NCBI GenBank assembly: GCA_014904985.1
Contig: MU129093.1
Span: 8,058 to 72,057, forward strand
Direction: 5' to 3'
Origin: Hydnum rufescens UP504
Lineage: Eukaryota; Basidiomycota; Agaricomycetes; Cantharellales; Hydnaceae
Length of the DNA stretch: 64,000 nucleotides
The position numbers were made by a program, and so were the translations under genes. Below the pieces are notes generated by a model. It searched no databases, was not told the DNA's origin, and worked only from the letters and a program-made list of their open reading frames with translations. Of this stretch, positions 22,210 through 35,400 are shown piece after piece; positions within the stretch are counted from its first letter, which is position 1, and each line of letters opens with the position of its first letter.

Positions 22210-23840
22210 CTACTTTGGACCCTCTCCCACCCAACCATAGCTATGCGACAAGCCCAGGGCGGCCCGTCGAGACACGCCGTTGGGCGAGAAGTATGGTTTC
22301 TCGCCCAGAGAGACAACACGGTTCCCCACACGTCTTTCCGACTCGTAGTCCCACCTGTGAAACCACGGCGAAACTGGGCCGTTAGAGACGTGCGTGAATC
22401 CATTAGAGGGAGTGACCTTACGTTGCAGCATGGAAATTGCTCCGGTTGTCCCAGATGGCCAAGGCTGTTCTTTTCCCATTTGAACCGGACCTGCAAGTTG
22501 TGATTCTGATCTACAAGGGCGTACAAGTACCTGCGCGGGACGACACGTCAACGGAAATACGGTCCTAAGGCGGCGCTTCCGCACTTACTCCAAGATCTTG
22601 TCGCTTTCATCCTTTGTGACGCCGAGGATACGTCTAGTAAAGCTACGATTGACAAACACACTCTTCCAGCCTTATCCAGAAGAAGAAATGTCAAGACGAG
22701 GTTCCGGGGCGGCGGCCCTACTCCTCCGAGTCGGGCGGCACCAAGACCAAGAAAGCCAGAGAAAGAGAGAGCTGACCAGTGACAGGATTCACACGAATGA
22801 CAGGATGCACAGCTTCCAAGGCATCCCCAAAGTTATGGGGCGAGCCACGGATCCCGGAACGCAGTTCGATCCCCAGGGCCTTGGCCATCGTCTGGAACAC
22901 CTTGGCTTCGTGATAGGCGCTCAGAGTTTCCACAGTAGGCGGCGAAGGAAGGCGATAGTCGGTCGTAGACCTCATATCCGCTGTGGACAAATGATGTCGG
23001 TTGGCGGCAATTTTTGGTTTTTGAATTGGGAGTGAGCGCATTTACCTTGCCCATAGGGTGTCTCCCCCGGTGACGCACCCATTGATGGTGGGGATGGTGT
23101 GGATCTTTAATATCGAGTAATCACTCGGGATGGGCTCGAACGTGATATCGCTGTGCCACTCATTGGAGGCGAACTGGGAGCGGTCCCCATACGTGTACTC
23201 GCCCTTGCGCTCGCTGGTGATGATGCTTATCTCGGATCCGAGCTCCGAGGTGCTTTCTGTCAGCGGATGGGCGTGGAGCTTGGAAGACGCGGCTTGAGCG
23301 TGAGTTCTCCAAGGCTCGTGCCCAGCAGGCGCTGTTCATCGATCGTGAGATCTTGATCACGGAAGAAGGCTACCCCGCGCTCGCTGACTAGTTAGGCACG
23401 GGCACGTCACGGTCGTGAAGGGCAAATCAGCACGATTTGTGGGTAGTCACATTGTATTAAGCAAGAAAAACCCAGCTATGAAGTGTGGCCGGGCAGCTTA
23501 CCCAGAATTGCCAAATCCCTAATGAGGGCATCAGAATTCGGCTCCTTTAGCCACGCAGATAACTAAACAAAGTACATGTTCAAGAACAAAAAAAAAATTA
23601 TAGGAGAGCAACCAAGGTGTGAGTAAACGGAGGCGGCTGTTCGCATCTCCCGCCTCTCCGTCTCTCTGGGATACAGTGTACATAATGATAGGGGAAGGTG
23701 CCTGCCTGGATGCCACGCCCAAATTCGACTCCGATGGTGGGAGTGGAGTCAATCTTAGAGTATTGATCAAGGGAACCGGAGGATTTGAGGGGGTTGGGGG
23801 ATCCTGCGAGCAACTCGCTCTGGCCGTTGGGCTGGGACAT
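22210..23840 (-). CDS. TauD/TfdA-family 2-oxoglutarate-dependent dioxygenase
   Basis: Fe(II)/2-oxoglutarate dioxygenase of the fungal sulfonate/taurine type, which frees sulfite from alkylsulfonates. It starts at MSQPNGQSELLAG and reads DSTPTIGVEFGRGIQ, LSAWLKEPNSDALIRDLAIL, VSERGVAFFRDQDLT, KLHAHPLTESTSELG, FASNEWHSDITFEPIPSDYS (metal-binding HxD), INGCVTGGDTLWA, TMAKALGIELRSG, EAVHPVIRVNPVTG, FVNRSFTRRILGVTKDESD and LQVRFKWEKNS. It then gives IWDNRSNFHAAT (second metal His and the Arg partner) and RVVSLGEKPYFSPNGVSRR. Intron 1 appears to use a GC donor. One-base frame changes are needed near 23,290, 22,936 and 22,458; all key residues survive. The substrate cannot be told from sequence. Confidence 0.85.
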
Positions 23841-24127
23841 GTTCTTGGTTCTTGTCGGAAGACTCGAGACTTCTCCCCCCCTCCCCCGTTGATAAATACA
23901 AGGAATGGCGCAATCTTCGCCAATGAATAATATAGATATCGGAAGACGTTATAGGGTGCTTATCGACACATGCTATTCAACATGCGCATTTGGTGTGGTG
24001 TCTATCGTTGTACGGACTGCAGGCACTAACAACTTTGGAATGTCGGGGCGGCGCTTATTTGGTTCCGGCGCAAACACATTAAAATCACCCTGACTACTGA
24101 TCTCACTAGGCTGACATTTAAACGAGA

Positions 24128-25983
24128 TTAGTACAACAGGGCCGTTCTCTGACGAGCCTCCTCCTGCCGTCGACCAACGAGCTTGGTCACCACTTGTCCA
24201 TTCACGGCACCCTCCTCCCCGGCATCTCCATTCCACCACACTACTTTTTCACCAATCCCACCCGCGGCCTCAAGTCTCCGAATATCCGAAGCGGATAGCA
24301 CGACCGTATTTTCCACCGACAGGGGCGTGAGATATCCCAGCGGACGAGATGAGGTTTGGCGAGTATAGGGTGAGGAGGGACAATAGATCGACCTGAATGA
24401 AGATCTTCAAAAATATATGCCACGTCCCCTCATCGATCGGTAATTTTCTATTCCAGATCATTCATTCAATACAAAGCCCCCCTGTCTCCTTTGGCAACCA
24501 ACTTACCGGTGCAGGCCATCCGAGTTGAGTTTGGCTTCCCGAGCTGCTAGGTCCTTCAGCAGCTTCTCGTACAATTTCCAGCGTTTTTGACGGGCAGGGG
24601 ATGCGGAATCGGTTGCTCAGCGAGGCTACAGAGGATATATGTTGCAGCATGAAGACCAAATATAGAGGGTAAAGGACCTTGCCGGCACCATTAATCATGG
24701 GGTATGCAACAGGAGGTACGATAAAAATTACCAATGACAGGGAGAATCCGTACCCGGAAGTCATCCAATGGGCCCAACTCATGAACCGCCCCTTTTAGAA
24801 CCTCATCTTCCGGAAGAGGGAGGAGTTTAACGTCACTAGGGACTTCAGTGGAATATACGACCCTGAAATAAAAAGAGGGAGGGTCGGCATGTGCAGGTGG
24901 AGGGCGGATTCATGCTTACGGGATGCCTTCGACCACACCTTTGAGGCGGAGCCTGCGCCTGACCGACCGTGCTAGTGGGTCTTCCTGGGTATTCGAAATG
25001 TCACTACAATTGATATGAGTCAAAGTATGTCAAAGGGATACAATGATTTAAAAAAAATACAGCTAACCTTATTTGTACTCGCGTGGGATCACATTTAGCG
25101 CCAGCACCCATAGAGGCAAAGACCTGGAGTTTGAATATGTAGAAAAAAGTCTTGGCAATTCCAATTTATTGCATACACACTGGTATTTTCTGGCTGTGAC
25201 AGTAAGCTAGGAGATCCACCTAGGTTCATGATGGATGAGATGGGAGATGAAAACAGAAAAGAGGCTGTGTATACGGACCTTGGTGGTGATATTATCAATC
25301 GCATCTACGAGAGCCCCCGTAAGTGTGGGAATAACAAGGCAGGAAGGGAGCACAAGTACCAATTACCCAGTCCGCATTAATCAGCAAGCCATGGCCGTCC
25401 GGGGTATCGTTCCAGAGTTGTATATGAGTGTCTATGTTAGCCCAGGGGCGATTCGAGAGAAAAAGGTCTTGCAGGTGGCGACTTTGGGAGTGCCAACGTC
25501 GGCAAGGGTTGCGCATGCGTGACGATTCAGGGATGAGAGTGTGACATTGTCAAAGTCGATAAGACGTATATTTGAGACGCCGCTAGGAACGGATCTGAGT
25601 TACTAGCCATATTAGGCAGCAATAAAAAATATTGATTGATTGCCTTCGGAGGAGCATCAAGGCGGCCCAGCTGCCGACGCCCCACAGCCGACGACGACGA
25701 CGGTGGAGTCCCGGATTTTGCGCATGGCATCATCACCATAGAAGGCGTAGTTGCGAGTGAGAAACTCGCGGATGAGATCTTCATCGTAGCCACCATCGTC
25801 GCTGGGGGGTTGGGTGGAAGGTTGTGCGTGTCTGATCTGGTCGTGGACCTGACGCGCAAGCGCCCGCCTTTTCTTGAGGTAAGAATACCGTGAGTAGCCG
25901 GTGAGCGCAGTCGCGGTGACTACAGAGGCGATGATGGCGACCGTGATAGTGGCGCCTAGACTCTTTACGAGTTCACGCGGCAT
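24128..25983 (-). CDS. TCD1/TCD2: tRNA threonylcarbamoyladenosine dehydratase (TCD type)
   Basis: ThiF/E1-like ATPase that cyclises t6A to ct6A at position 37 of ANN-decoding tRNAs; the yeast paralogues are anchored to the mitochondrial outer membrane. The protein begins MPRELVKSLGATITVAI, giving an N-terminal membrane segment (VAIIASVVTATALTGY). Next come DLIREFLTRNYAFYGDDAMR and VVVVGCGASA (nucleotide-binding loop), whose Rossmann continuation is spread over small exons. Later segments are VKLLPLPEDEVLKGAVHE, RVRILPVIG, IFGLHAATYILCSLAEQP, KLYEKLLKDLAAREAKLNS, AYIFEDLHSGRSIVPPHPIL and VVLSASDIRRLEAAGG. Frame changes at about 24,580 and at a G4 run at 24,322-24,325 look like missing single bases. 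The whole order matches fungal TCD proteins; I cannot tell paralogue 1 from 2. Confidence 0.85.
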
Positions 25984-26497
25984 GCAGGGACCAGTTTTTC
26001 GGTGCAGAGCTTGATGGTGGCAAATCTCGGCGGTGATATATTGCCGGACCAAAAGGGGAAATACAGCACAGCGAGAAGCAGCCTCGCAAGATCAGTTGTT
26101 GGCGGAAGCTGCCGACCCCCGCACTTTGCCGGTCTGATGTGAGCCGGGACGATTCGCAAAAGGGAGAAAAAACAAAACTGAATCTAGGGCACTTTCCGTT
26201 TCTATGGCATCCTGCAAATTGGGGTCCACTGGGCGGCCGGAGGGACGCGCCATGAACCTTGTGCTGGGATCTGGGTTGAGCATTGTGTAGGCATGGATTC
26301 CGAAAAATTCCGGCATCATCCAGGTCCGGGAGGGGCTGGGGACGGGAGGGCGGTGGGCGGCTCGCGTGGAGGAGCGGAAGCAGTTTTTTTGTTGTTAGTG
26401 TTTTGATGATTCACTAAAGAGATCTGCTTGTCCCGGTCTCTTTCAGTCTTTAGCCACGAGGAATAACTCCAACTCAGTAGTCCACTTTCTGCTCTCA
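25984..26497. other. Divergent intergenic region
   Basis: Lies between the TCD gene (-) and the HMG-box gene (+) and would hold both upstream regions. A purine/pyrimidine-biased stretch is present, but I recognise no specific regulatory motif. Confidence 0.4.
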
Positions 26498-28642
26498 ATG
26501 AACGGGGACCTCCCATCTCCCAGCCGCGTCCTCTCCCCTCCCCCAGGAGTACTACAACTACAACAGAAACTCCCCCGCTCCCGTAAACGCGACGAGCACG
26601 AACATCCCAACCATTCGTCTCCTATGACGACCCACACGAAAATGACCACCACAGCGCGGAGGGCGCTGAATCTGGCGACGATTCTGGTCCGTCCTCCATT
26701 CCCCCATCTCGTTCACACATACTCATCTCCTATATTGCGCGCTTAGACGATGCCCTAAGCTTCCAAACTCTCAACGCAGATGGTACCCCAAGCGTCCAAT
26801 GAACGCCTTTCTTCTCTACGCGGTCAGTCCATAACCCATCCGACTCCCCCCATCCTCTCTGATCTCGTCCTCGTCATTCCCATCGAAAGAAAAAGCGCAG
26901 ACCGCAAATATCGACCAACCATCCGACGATGCGAACAGGCGAAATTAGCAAAGTTTTAAGCAAGGAATGGCAAACTATGAATAAGGGTGAAAAACAGTAC
27001 TATCAGGATAAGGCTAAGAAGTTGGTCTTTCCCTCCCTTTCATTCGCTCGCGACATATCTGCTCTAACACGCTCTCTACCTTCTTCCCCTCTCATTAGAC
27101 TCAAGGACAATTTCAATATTCGCTGGCCAGATTACGTGTATAAACGACGTCCAAACAATTCGCGCAAGAAGCGACGTGGAAATCCCAGTGCAGACTCTCC
27201 AGTCATCGAAGAACCTCCCTCCCGTCGTGCGAGCGTGGGCGCTGATAACGCATATGGCGACGAGTCTGGCGCAGAAGACGCGGAAGGTTCCCCAATCTCA
27301 TCGTCCGACTGCCGCATGAACGTCATCATCACGATGACTCTGCCCATCGCCTGCCTCCTGCCTATGGAACGACCACTTCCCCATCGGACCCGCGACCGCC
27401 CCCTCAATCCGCCCGCCCATCAGGCCTCTCTGACCCTGGCTCTACAATGGGACCGCGTCTCGGTCCTTATTCTTCGTCTAATCCGCCAGGGCCGTACCCG
27501 TACGACGAGCCTTATTCCTCCTATCCCTACTATGCTTCCGGTCCCTCTACCAAGGTCCTCCACGCCTCCCCCCAGTTTGGAACTCCCATGAACCCAACAG
27601 GGCCCCCTATGAGGGCCCTCGTTCTTCCTCTGGGACCTCTGCAGGTTATTCGCCCGTCAACGAAGATAGCCAATCTTGGCCTGCAACTGCCAGGTCGGGC
27701 GCTAACGCACTCAATAATTCGTCATGGCCAAATATCCTCAATTCCTCAAACTCAAACCCTGGTCCAATGTCATCGGCACGCGCAATTCCTCGCACCACTT
27801 CTTCCGAGCATTCCCCGGTACAATCTGCCACGGAACTAGCTTATTCAGGCAATCGTCCTCGTAATTGGCCCCCCACTCCCGTTTCCGAGTCTGGGGGCCG
27901 CCCCCAATTCCAGACGTTGAATGCACCCTTGTACCCCTCTGGTAACAATTCTAGGTCCCATCCCCAGCGCGGCACCAGCCCTCCTCCCTACTACGGCGGA
28001 GGGAGTGGCGGCAGCAGCAGCGGAAATGGTTATGGCTACAATGCTCAAGGATCCACATCAGGTGTCAGTTCTCTAGGTCGCTCACCGATGCTCCCTGCGA
28101 TTGCCGCTCTAGATCATTCCCACCAACATTCGTCCCACACTTTCCCTCCAGCACAACAGCAGCAACAGTCTTCCCATCTTCGTGACACGGGATACTCGCC
28201 ATTGTTGCCACCTATTGCACCGGGTTCCAGCGGTGCGCATAGTCCACCATCAGAAGCCACTTCCCGACCTTATTCTACTCCCCCTTTCTCTCGCGAAGAA
28301 TCCATCCAGGATCAGCATCGCACTGGCACACAAATCCATCGCCACGTCCCTATGGCCTCGCATCCGTATTCCGAGAGCCGCAGCAGCAGCAGTGGAAGCG
28401 GGAGCGCCCCTCAACATACCCTGCATCGTCAACCTTCATCTCAACTCCAACATTTGCACGAGTCCGAACGTCCGCGAGGCTCAGATTCTGGCGGCCGCGA
28501 CACAGAAAGGACTGGCATCAGTGATAACAATACGCTGCCTCTTCCTATTGGAATTAATGCACGCCCCCCACCTACCGAGTTTTCGGCCACCACACACCAC
28601 CAGAGCTATTGGGACCCAGTCAAGTCGGAGGCAGGGGATTAG
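26498..28642 (+). CDS. SOX-like HMG-box transcription factor
   Basis: Nuclear DNA-binding protein with one HMG box. The box is assembled over three exons: KRPMNAFLLYA, then RRRPQISTNHPTMRTGEISK, VLSKEWQTMNKGEKQYYQDK, and KDNFNIRWPDYVYKRR followed by a basic NNSRKKRR end. The RPMNAF...SEIS(K)...W..L...EK pattern is that of the sequence-specific (SOX/MATA) class. Upstream, RSHILISYIARLDDALSFQT leads into the box. Downstream is a roughly 450-residue Pro/Ser/Gly/Tyr/Gln-rich region (poly-Q near 28,160, Ser and Gly runs), typical of a fungal activator, ending DPVKSEAGD at 28,642. Frame changes are needed near 26,625, at 26,786-26,789, near 27,300 and at 27,603-27,607. The true start is uncertain; 26,498 is the nearest suitable ATG. 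Target genes are unknown. Confidence 0.75.
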
Positions 28643-29110
28643 TAAAACCGCAGAGACTGCTCTCTTGCTTAATATTGAAAAATGAGGCAAGTCCTCGGTG
28701 TATTGATGGACTTGTGTCGGTTCCCTTCTCCCTTTCGATATTCCTCCGTCGCTGTCAAGTTTTGCTATCTATGTTTGCTATCACGTCTTGCCATCTGTTA
28801 CGAAATTGTTCTTGTTTCTCCCATTTCCCTTCTTTCCGTCCTTCGTCGTTTCCCTTTCTGCTGGCCGTCGTTACAGGATCCCATTAAGCAACTCATCTCA
28901 TTTTTGGAGCCCAAATATTTGTGCAAAAATCAAAAAGGCACCTTGCACTTTCTGTCCAATGGAGAGAAACAACGCAGGTTACCGAGTGATTGGATCCGGC
29001 GGTGCCTTTGCCCACTTCCATCCTCAGAGGTGAGCTCGCTACCGACGCTGTAGCGGGTATTCGTTCTCCGTTTATAGCTTTTTTAGCCTTCTGTAGTACC
29101 AACCACTCCC
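28643..29110. other. Intergenic region before ATG4
   Basis: Pyrimidine-rich tracts (CTTTC/CCTTC) run from about 28,720 to 28,870, of the kind often seen before fungal transcription starts. No gene is seen. Confidence 0.4.
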
Positions 29111-32100
29111 ATGTCTGATTCTTCACCGCCTGCTCGGTATACCCCCTCCCCTACTTCCCCTGGTTCTTCATCTCTTCACAAGTTGCCCAAGTTCTTGCAC
29201 CGTCACCACCAATCTCGAGATCGTTCGCGATCGTTTGCCGACGGCCCCTATTCCTCCAGCGCTGAGTCTTCTGACTCTGCCGCCCTACCATCGCGACCTC
29301 ACCGCACACTTTCTCGTAAGACTAGCCGCCTATTCGGAGTTCGCGAACGCGACGAATATCGCTCTAGCAGTGAGGCCGCCTCGCGAGGGAATGCTTCAGA
29401 GCACGCGGGGGATGCTGAAGCACCAACTATTGTTGAGCCCGCATCAGCTTCAGAAGCAGGTGCGCTCATCCCTCGTCCACGCACCCGATCCGACAGACCA
29501 CTCAGTTTATCAACCTTCAATTTTCCATCACGTCTTCAAGTGAATGGCTCGTCCCCAACAAGAATAGCTGACATATCTGGTCGCCTCTCCGGCTGGTTTC
29601 AACATGCTTTCTCATCAACCACCGACCTTTCCCTACCCCCAAATCTTGTCCCTCATCATCCTCCGGAGTCTCCATAAATTCCCTCTCTCAGTCTGTCCCT
29701 CCATCATCCGTCACCTCTCCAAGACCACAAAAACCTCGGACCAGCTCTCCCGCCGCTGCAATCATGCAACATATTCCTGGGAAGGCAAACATTGAACGAG
29801 CGGTGCGATACCTCCTAGATTCTGATGTCGCTCAGCCGGATAGATGCACAGATCCTATATGGCTGATGGGTATAGAACATCCCGGATATGAACCTGCGGC
29901 TGTAGCGATCAGAGTCCCGCCATCTCCGCATCACCGTGGGTCCGCCGATTCAGGCTCTGTGACTTCGACCCCACACCCAGCCTCTTCTAACGCGTCGCAT
30001 AGTGGAATTCCGCCCTCCCTGCCTCCTCCAGTCAGGGACTGCAGGCCGGTTCCCCTACTGGGAAACAGTCCCATGTCCAACAGAACACATGGCCACCCTC
30101 ATTCTACGAAGATTTTGCAAGTCGGATTTGGCTCACCTATCGGTCCCACTATCCGCCCATACGAGATCACACGCTGAAAAGCCTTGAGCCTCCTCTTGTT
30201 CTACGGGATGACCACGCTCACCTTTTCCCTGATCTTTTGTCGGATCGTACTCAACTCTCGGGTGCCAGTCCACCGAAGCCGCGATGGGGCTGGGGTGGTG
30301 AGAAGGCCTGGACCAATGATACTGGGTGGGGTTGCATGCTACGGACTGGTCAATCCCTTCTAGCGAATGCGTTATTGCACCTCCACATATCTCGAGGTTC
30401 GTATTTTCACTTCTGCGGTTTCTGACACGCTCATTACACTATGGCTCTAGACTGGCGGAAACCTTCCCAGCCAAGCCAAACAATGGAGTATGCCACATAC
30501 GTCAAAATAGTCTCTTGGTTCTTGGATACGCCCTCACCGCTAGTTCCTTTTGGAGTGCATCGCATGGCTCTCGCGGGGAAGGATTTGGGGAAAGATGTAG
30601 GGAGTTGGTTCGGCCCCAGTACTGCTGCTGGCGCGATCAAGTTAGTGTGACCCCTAAAAAAAACCATACTTTCGTTGCTCTAACGACATTTTTGTAGAAC
30701 TCTGGTCCATGCCTTTCCCGGCTCTGGCCTTGCAGTGTCGGTGGCTGTAGATGGCGTTCTGTATGAGTCCGATGTATATGCGGCCTCGAATCTGGCTGGT
30801 GTTGACAGCCCGCAACCTTCGGCGTCCCCATCGTTTGCGAGTAGTGCTTCGAAACGTGGGAAGAACGGACGTCGGAGATGGGGTAACAAGGCAGTTCTCG
30901 TTCTTGTGAATATCCGGTTGGGGCTTGATGGCGTTAATCCTGTATATCATGACAGTGTAAAGGTCAGTTATCTCGGCGCTGTAAGAGTTCGTATGAGACA
31001 AACTGCTGATTCTATTGAGCCAGAAACTCTTTACCTTTCCTCAGTCGGTTGGCATCGCGGGGGGAAGACCATCATCTTCTTACTATTTTGTCGGCTATCA
31101 GGGCGACCACCTATTCTACCTAGATCCTCACCATACACGGCCACGGTTCCCTTACCATCCTTCTCGGAGAGCAACGATGTAGTCACACCCCCCAAGGCTT
31201 CCCGCTCTCGAGTACCCCGTCCGTCATCCACATTGAACATTCCCCCAGTCCGCGTTCGAAACGTTCTCAAGGCACCCCCAGTGTGTCCCGTTCTTCTACC
31301 CTTCTCTCCAAGGGATCCTCGACTTCTGCGTCGAGTGTGAGAGACCCCCTCAAGCACTCCAGCATCCCTATCCCCGTCACCATCTGCCGCTACTATCCCT
31401 AATCCACTCGATCCCATTTCATCGTACTATGCGACCGCTTATTCCTTCTCGGATCTGCGTACTTTCCATTGCGAACGGGTGCGTAAGATGCCCCTTAGCT
31501 CCCTGGACCCGAGCATGCTCTTGGGTTTCCTATGTCGGGACGAGAATGAGTGGAAAGACCTACGTTCCCGAATTGCCGAGGTTCGTGGTCCCAATCCCAT
31601 TTTAGCGTGCACATCATGATCTTTCGCGTTTCGCATAGCTTGGTCGCCATCGAGCGATCTTCTCTGTACTCGATGAACCTCCATCCTGGGGCAATGACTC
31701 GGACGACGATGTTGGGATGGAATCAGTATCAGACACTGAGTCTGATGTCCTTGTCGATGAACGGTGATGGTGATGAGAATGAGCGTGACGATGATTCTAC
31801 TGGCACAGTTGATATATCGACGGACGCGACGATGCCACCATTGGACGATGTAGAAGCCGTGACTCCTGGACCGAACCAACGTCCAGCTTCCTTCGCCCGC
31901 TCTGGAAAAGTAGACGATGGTGAAGAGAGTTGGATCAATCCCGCACCTCCCAAGCCTGCGACTCCCGTAACTCCGAACGCAGATAGACGAAGCGCTCATC
32001 ATCATGTCAGATCTCAGTCAATGACCTCGACTGCCAGATTCACCCTTATTTCCTCGTCCCCCTCCGATTCCTCATCCCGGCATTCTCAACAATTTCCTTT

Positions 32101-32149
32101 CCCGGTGTCGTCAACAGAAGGAAGGCATTCAGAGCACGTGACCCCATGA
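29111..32149 (+). CDS. ATG4: ATG4 cysteine protease (autophagy)
   Basis: Cysteine protease that trims ATG8 and later releases it from phosphatidylethanolamine. A Ser/Pro/Arg-rich N-terminus (about 210 residues, [18 protein letters not shown]) precedes the peptidase core: [54 protein letters not shown], then [19 protein letters not shown] with the catalytic Cys. It continues [77 protein letters not shown] and [11 protein letters not shown] (catalytic Asp-x-His). The end holds [20 protein letters not shown] and [20 protein letters not shown]. After a frame change near 31,768 an acidic and Ser/Pro-rich tail continues to 32,149; without that change the protein ends at 31,768. A second frame change sits in a C5 run at 29,636-29,640. 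Around six introns. Confidence 0.92.
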
Positions 32150-32455
32150 GACCAGGCGCGTTACCCGTTAGAAACCAGCCATGTCGCGAGTTGGCAATCG
32201 CATATGAACAGGGCTTCTAGGTAATTGTTTGTTGCGGAGCATCTGCAGTACTGTTTTGCACATTGAGAACCACCCACCCCCTGTTACCGTAATCTACATT
32301 ATTCTTCTGACTTGGCTGCAATGGGATTTTTCTGGCTGTTCACTCTTCATCACATTACAAAAGAAGTAGATTGAAAAGGGAGAAAGCTGCAGGAAGCAGA
32401 AAGCAGAAATGAAGAAAGCGCACTACCACTCATTTTCAACCAATATCAGAGCAGT
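32150..32455. other. Convergent spacer ATG4 / CAND1
   Basis: Shared 3' region of two convergent genes; it contains only AT-rich terminator-like sequence. No gene seen. Confidence 0.4.
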
Positions 32456-35400
32456 TCACGGAATTCCCGGGCCATCGGTCCCTTCTCGAATGCTCTCGAC
32501 CAGTCTCTCCATGCGGGGTGACACCGTAGGCGAGCTAATCTTGCTCAGCGCCGCAATAGCGCGCAGGGCACTCCTCTGCAACTCCCCAGCACGCTCCAAG
32601 TCCTGCTTCACCGTGTCCTTCGTCACTTGCGCGCCCTTGACCGTCTCCTCGAGCTCGGGGCTCACTTCGTCCAGACGCTGTGAGACCGTGGTCGGTGCCA
32701 CTTGGGACAGACGGAAGAGCATCATGTGCGAGAGGACCTTGATTTCGTCTGATTCGTCCGCTAGCCCTCGAAGCACGTGCGTAAAGAATTGGTGCAGGTC
32801 GATGCTGGAGAGACAAGTATCCAGCTGTGCGCAAAAAGGAGAGGAGCGCGGTCAGCCATCCATTCATCCATGCGTTAGATAATCCAATCAACACAAGCAT
32901 TGGAACATTTCGGATGGAGACTCTCTACGCACGATGGTGTACATGGTTTCATACGCAGTCTTGCGTGTCTCCAGCCCGTCATCGACACGATGTTTCCAGG
33001 GGCCCATGTCGACCACACGAATCAGGGCCTCATTGAGAGCTGTTTCGGCGTAGAGAAGGGGCATAAGAGTCGATAGGTGATCCCTGATAAGCTTCGGCTT
33101 ATTTCGAGCGGCCGCATTGAGGGACGTCAATGACAACCGTCGCACAGTCTATAACGATACGTCATCAAAGACATAATACCAATATGATGAGGAACGCGGC
33201 ACGAACCAGATCAGGATCCAACACCAGCGACAGGAAATCGACGATCAAGGGCGATAAAAGCTCGTCGTATGGTTCTGCGGTATCGGCAAAAGTGTACCGA
33301 ACCGAAGAGACGACTGTGGCCCTGATGGCCGGGGAGGCATCGTGAAGGTGAGCCTAAATCGATTTAATTGAGAAAATGAATGGTGAATAATAAATTGAGA
33401 ACCTCTGACCTGGAGTTGAGGCAAATAACGTGAGGGATTAGTAGTGGTAAGCTTGCCTAAGCAAGCAGCGGCAACGTTCCGGGTGCTCTCCTCAGAGTTT
33501 TCAGGATTCTCGAACAGAGGAGTCCATAACGCGTCTGCAACCCCTTCTAATTGGTGAGAAGAACAATGGGTAACCACCTAGTATCAAAGTTAGTAGATCG
33601 CCGGTAGGGGATGAATAGAATCCATTTAATACCTCCTTAAGAGCGTGCAATGATAGCAACCGCTTTTCGGGATCGGCTTGCACTTGCTTGACAATGATGG
33701 GGAGAAAAGTAGAGATGTTTCCGATAGCAATGTTACCTTAAAACGATGATATATAAGCATTTCTTTCACTCGTTGATTCCACGTCACTTACCAACGGCAA
33801 ACGCAGCAGCAGACCGGATATCCTGAGAATCGGAGGAAAATAGCGTTAGAGAATTGGTAAACACCTCATTTTGCAATGTCATATCGCTGAGAAGAATAAT
33901 ACATGGTCAGCATAGTTTATTTCTTGGGGGGGGGGGGGCGGCATTAGTATATACGCACACAAATCGACCGATTTCTCCAAGAACGTGAAGACTTAGTACT
34001 AATCGTGCGTCGCTGGCCTTGGACGCCGGCTATATAAAGCGACATCAGTGACCCGTTACCGCGCATCTAATGATCGCCCACTGACTTTGATGGCCTTCGC
34101 GAAGTCACTGATAGTGCCAGCAGCAAGGCTGATTTCATTGCGAATGACAGCAGCAATGCACTTGCTGGTATTGGCGGCAGAGCCTGGCCCTGATCCAACT
34201 TGGTCAAGGGCCAGGGTCAGAGAAGGCACAAGCCTGGTGGCAATAGGGGGATCAGCAGCCACCAGGCTCCCGAAGAAATCGAGAAGGGAATCCAAAAGAT
34301 TCGCAGTCAAGGATGGCGAAACGGCAGAGGAGTAGATGGAAGGGAGGACTGTAGTCTCGATAAGTGGATATGCTTCCTCTGGGGCCGTGCGAAGTAAAAG
34401 TGTTATCACAGACAACGCATGTGCGAAATGGGATAGATCCGCGAGTGACAGGTACGGAAGTAACTGAGAAGCAAGTGATGATGTCAGTCCAGCCGGGAAT
34501 CCTGCGCGATACCTAAAAGTCCATCAGTACTCAGTACTGCTGGGAAAAAAGGTTATAACAACAGATCACGTACTTTCCGAGCAGTGCCTCTAGACAAGCA
34601 AAAGCTTCATCCTTTTGAAGTCTTCCCGTTTTGCGGATGACTCCCAGGACCCATTGCACGGATTCTCCGACCCATTCTTCGGAGAAATCGACCCCACGGA
34701 CGACTTTCTCGATGACCTTAACCGCACCTCCAGTCCTTCCAGATTTCCTTAAAGCAACCCACTCTTGTCCGCCTTTGCTACGGACAATCTCAGTGGCACA
34801 TAACCAAAGCTCAGCGACACATTCTTCCGCTTTCTCGCGCACCACCACGTCCGTGTCATTCCTTTCCAGTCTTTCCAGGGCCTTCACGTAAAGATTATCT
34901 GCCCAATCTGCGCTCCTGACGGGTTTAAGAGATTTGAGCAATGTCGAAAACGCCTGGAATGCTGCGGCAGCGATGCGAGGGTCTTTCTCTGACAGCGACA
35001 TCACCAAGGGAGCGGTTAGCTGTGGGAGGCATTGGGAAAAGGCAGCGGGAGAGTGCGTTGAGAAAAAAAGATCAAGGAACGAGATAATGGCTATGTGTAA
35101 GGTCGAAGAGGTAGAGGAAGGCGGCTTGTTTAGCACTGTCGAGATGACAGAGGTAAGCGATACGATCTGACCCGAAAGACAGCCGGGGTTAACAGAAAGT
35201 AGTGTGTGCAAGAGATTAAATCCTGTCTGGATCGTGGTGGCTGACGTTTTCGCTTGCAATTGTTTGATGAGTGCCTTTGATAGGTTGGGTACTTGGGAAC
35301 GGAGGAGGGTGTGGGGAGTCTCTTCAACTTCCATTCCTTCTTCCTCTCGCTTTCGTTTTGTCCCAATATGGCCCTCAGCCTGAGCTTGCGGCGCTGCCCC

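Noticed and set aside
17143..24423. A specialised-metabolite or sulfonate-utilisation gene cluster around the TauD-like gene
   Set aside because: The neighbours are unrelated housekeeping genes; there is no transporter, backbone enzyme or pathway regulator beside it.
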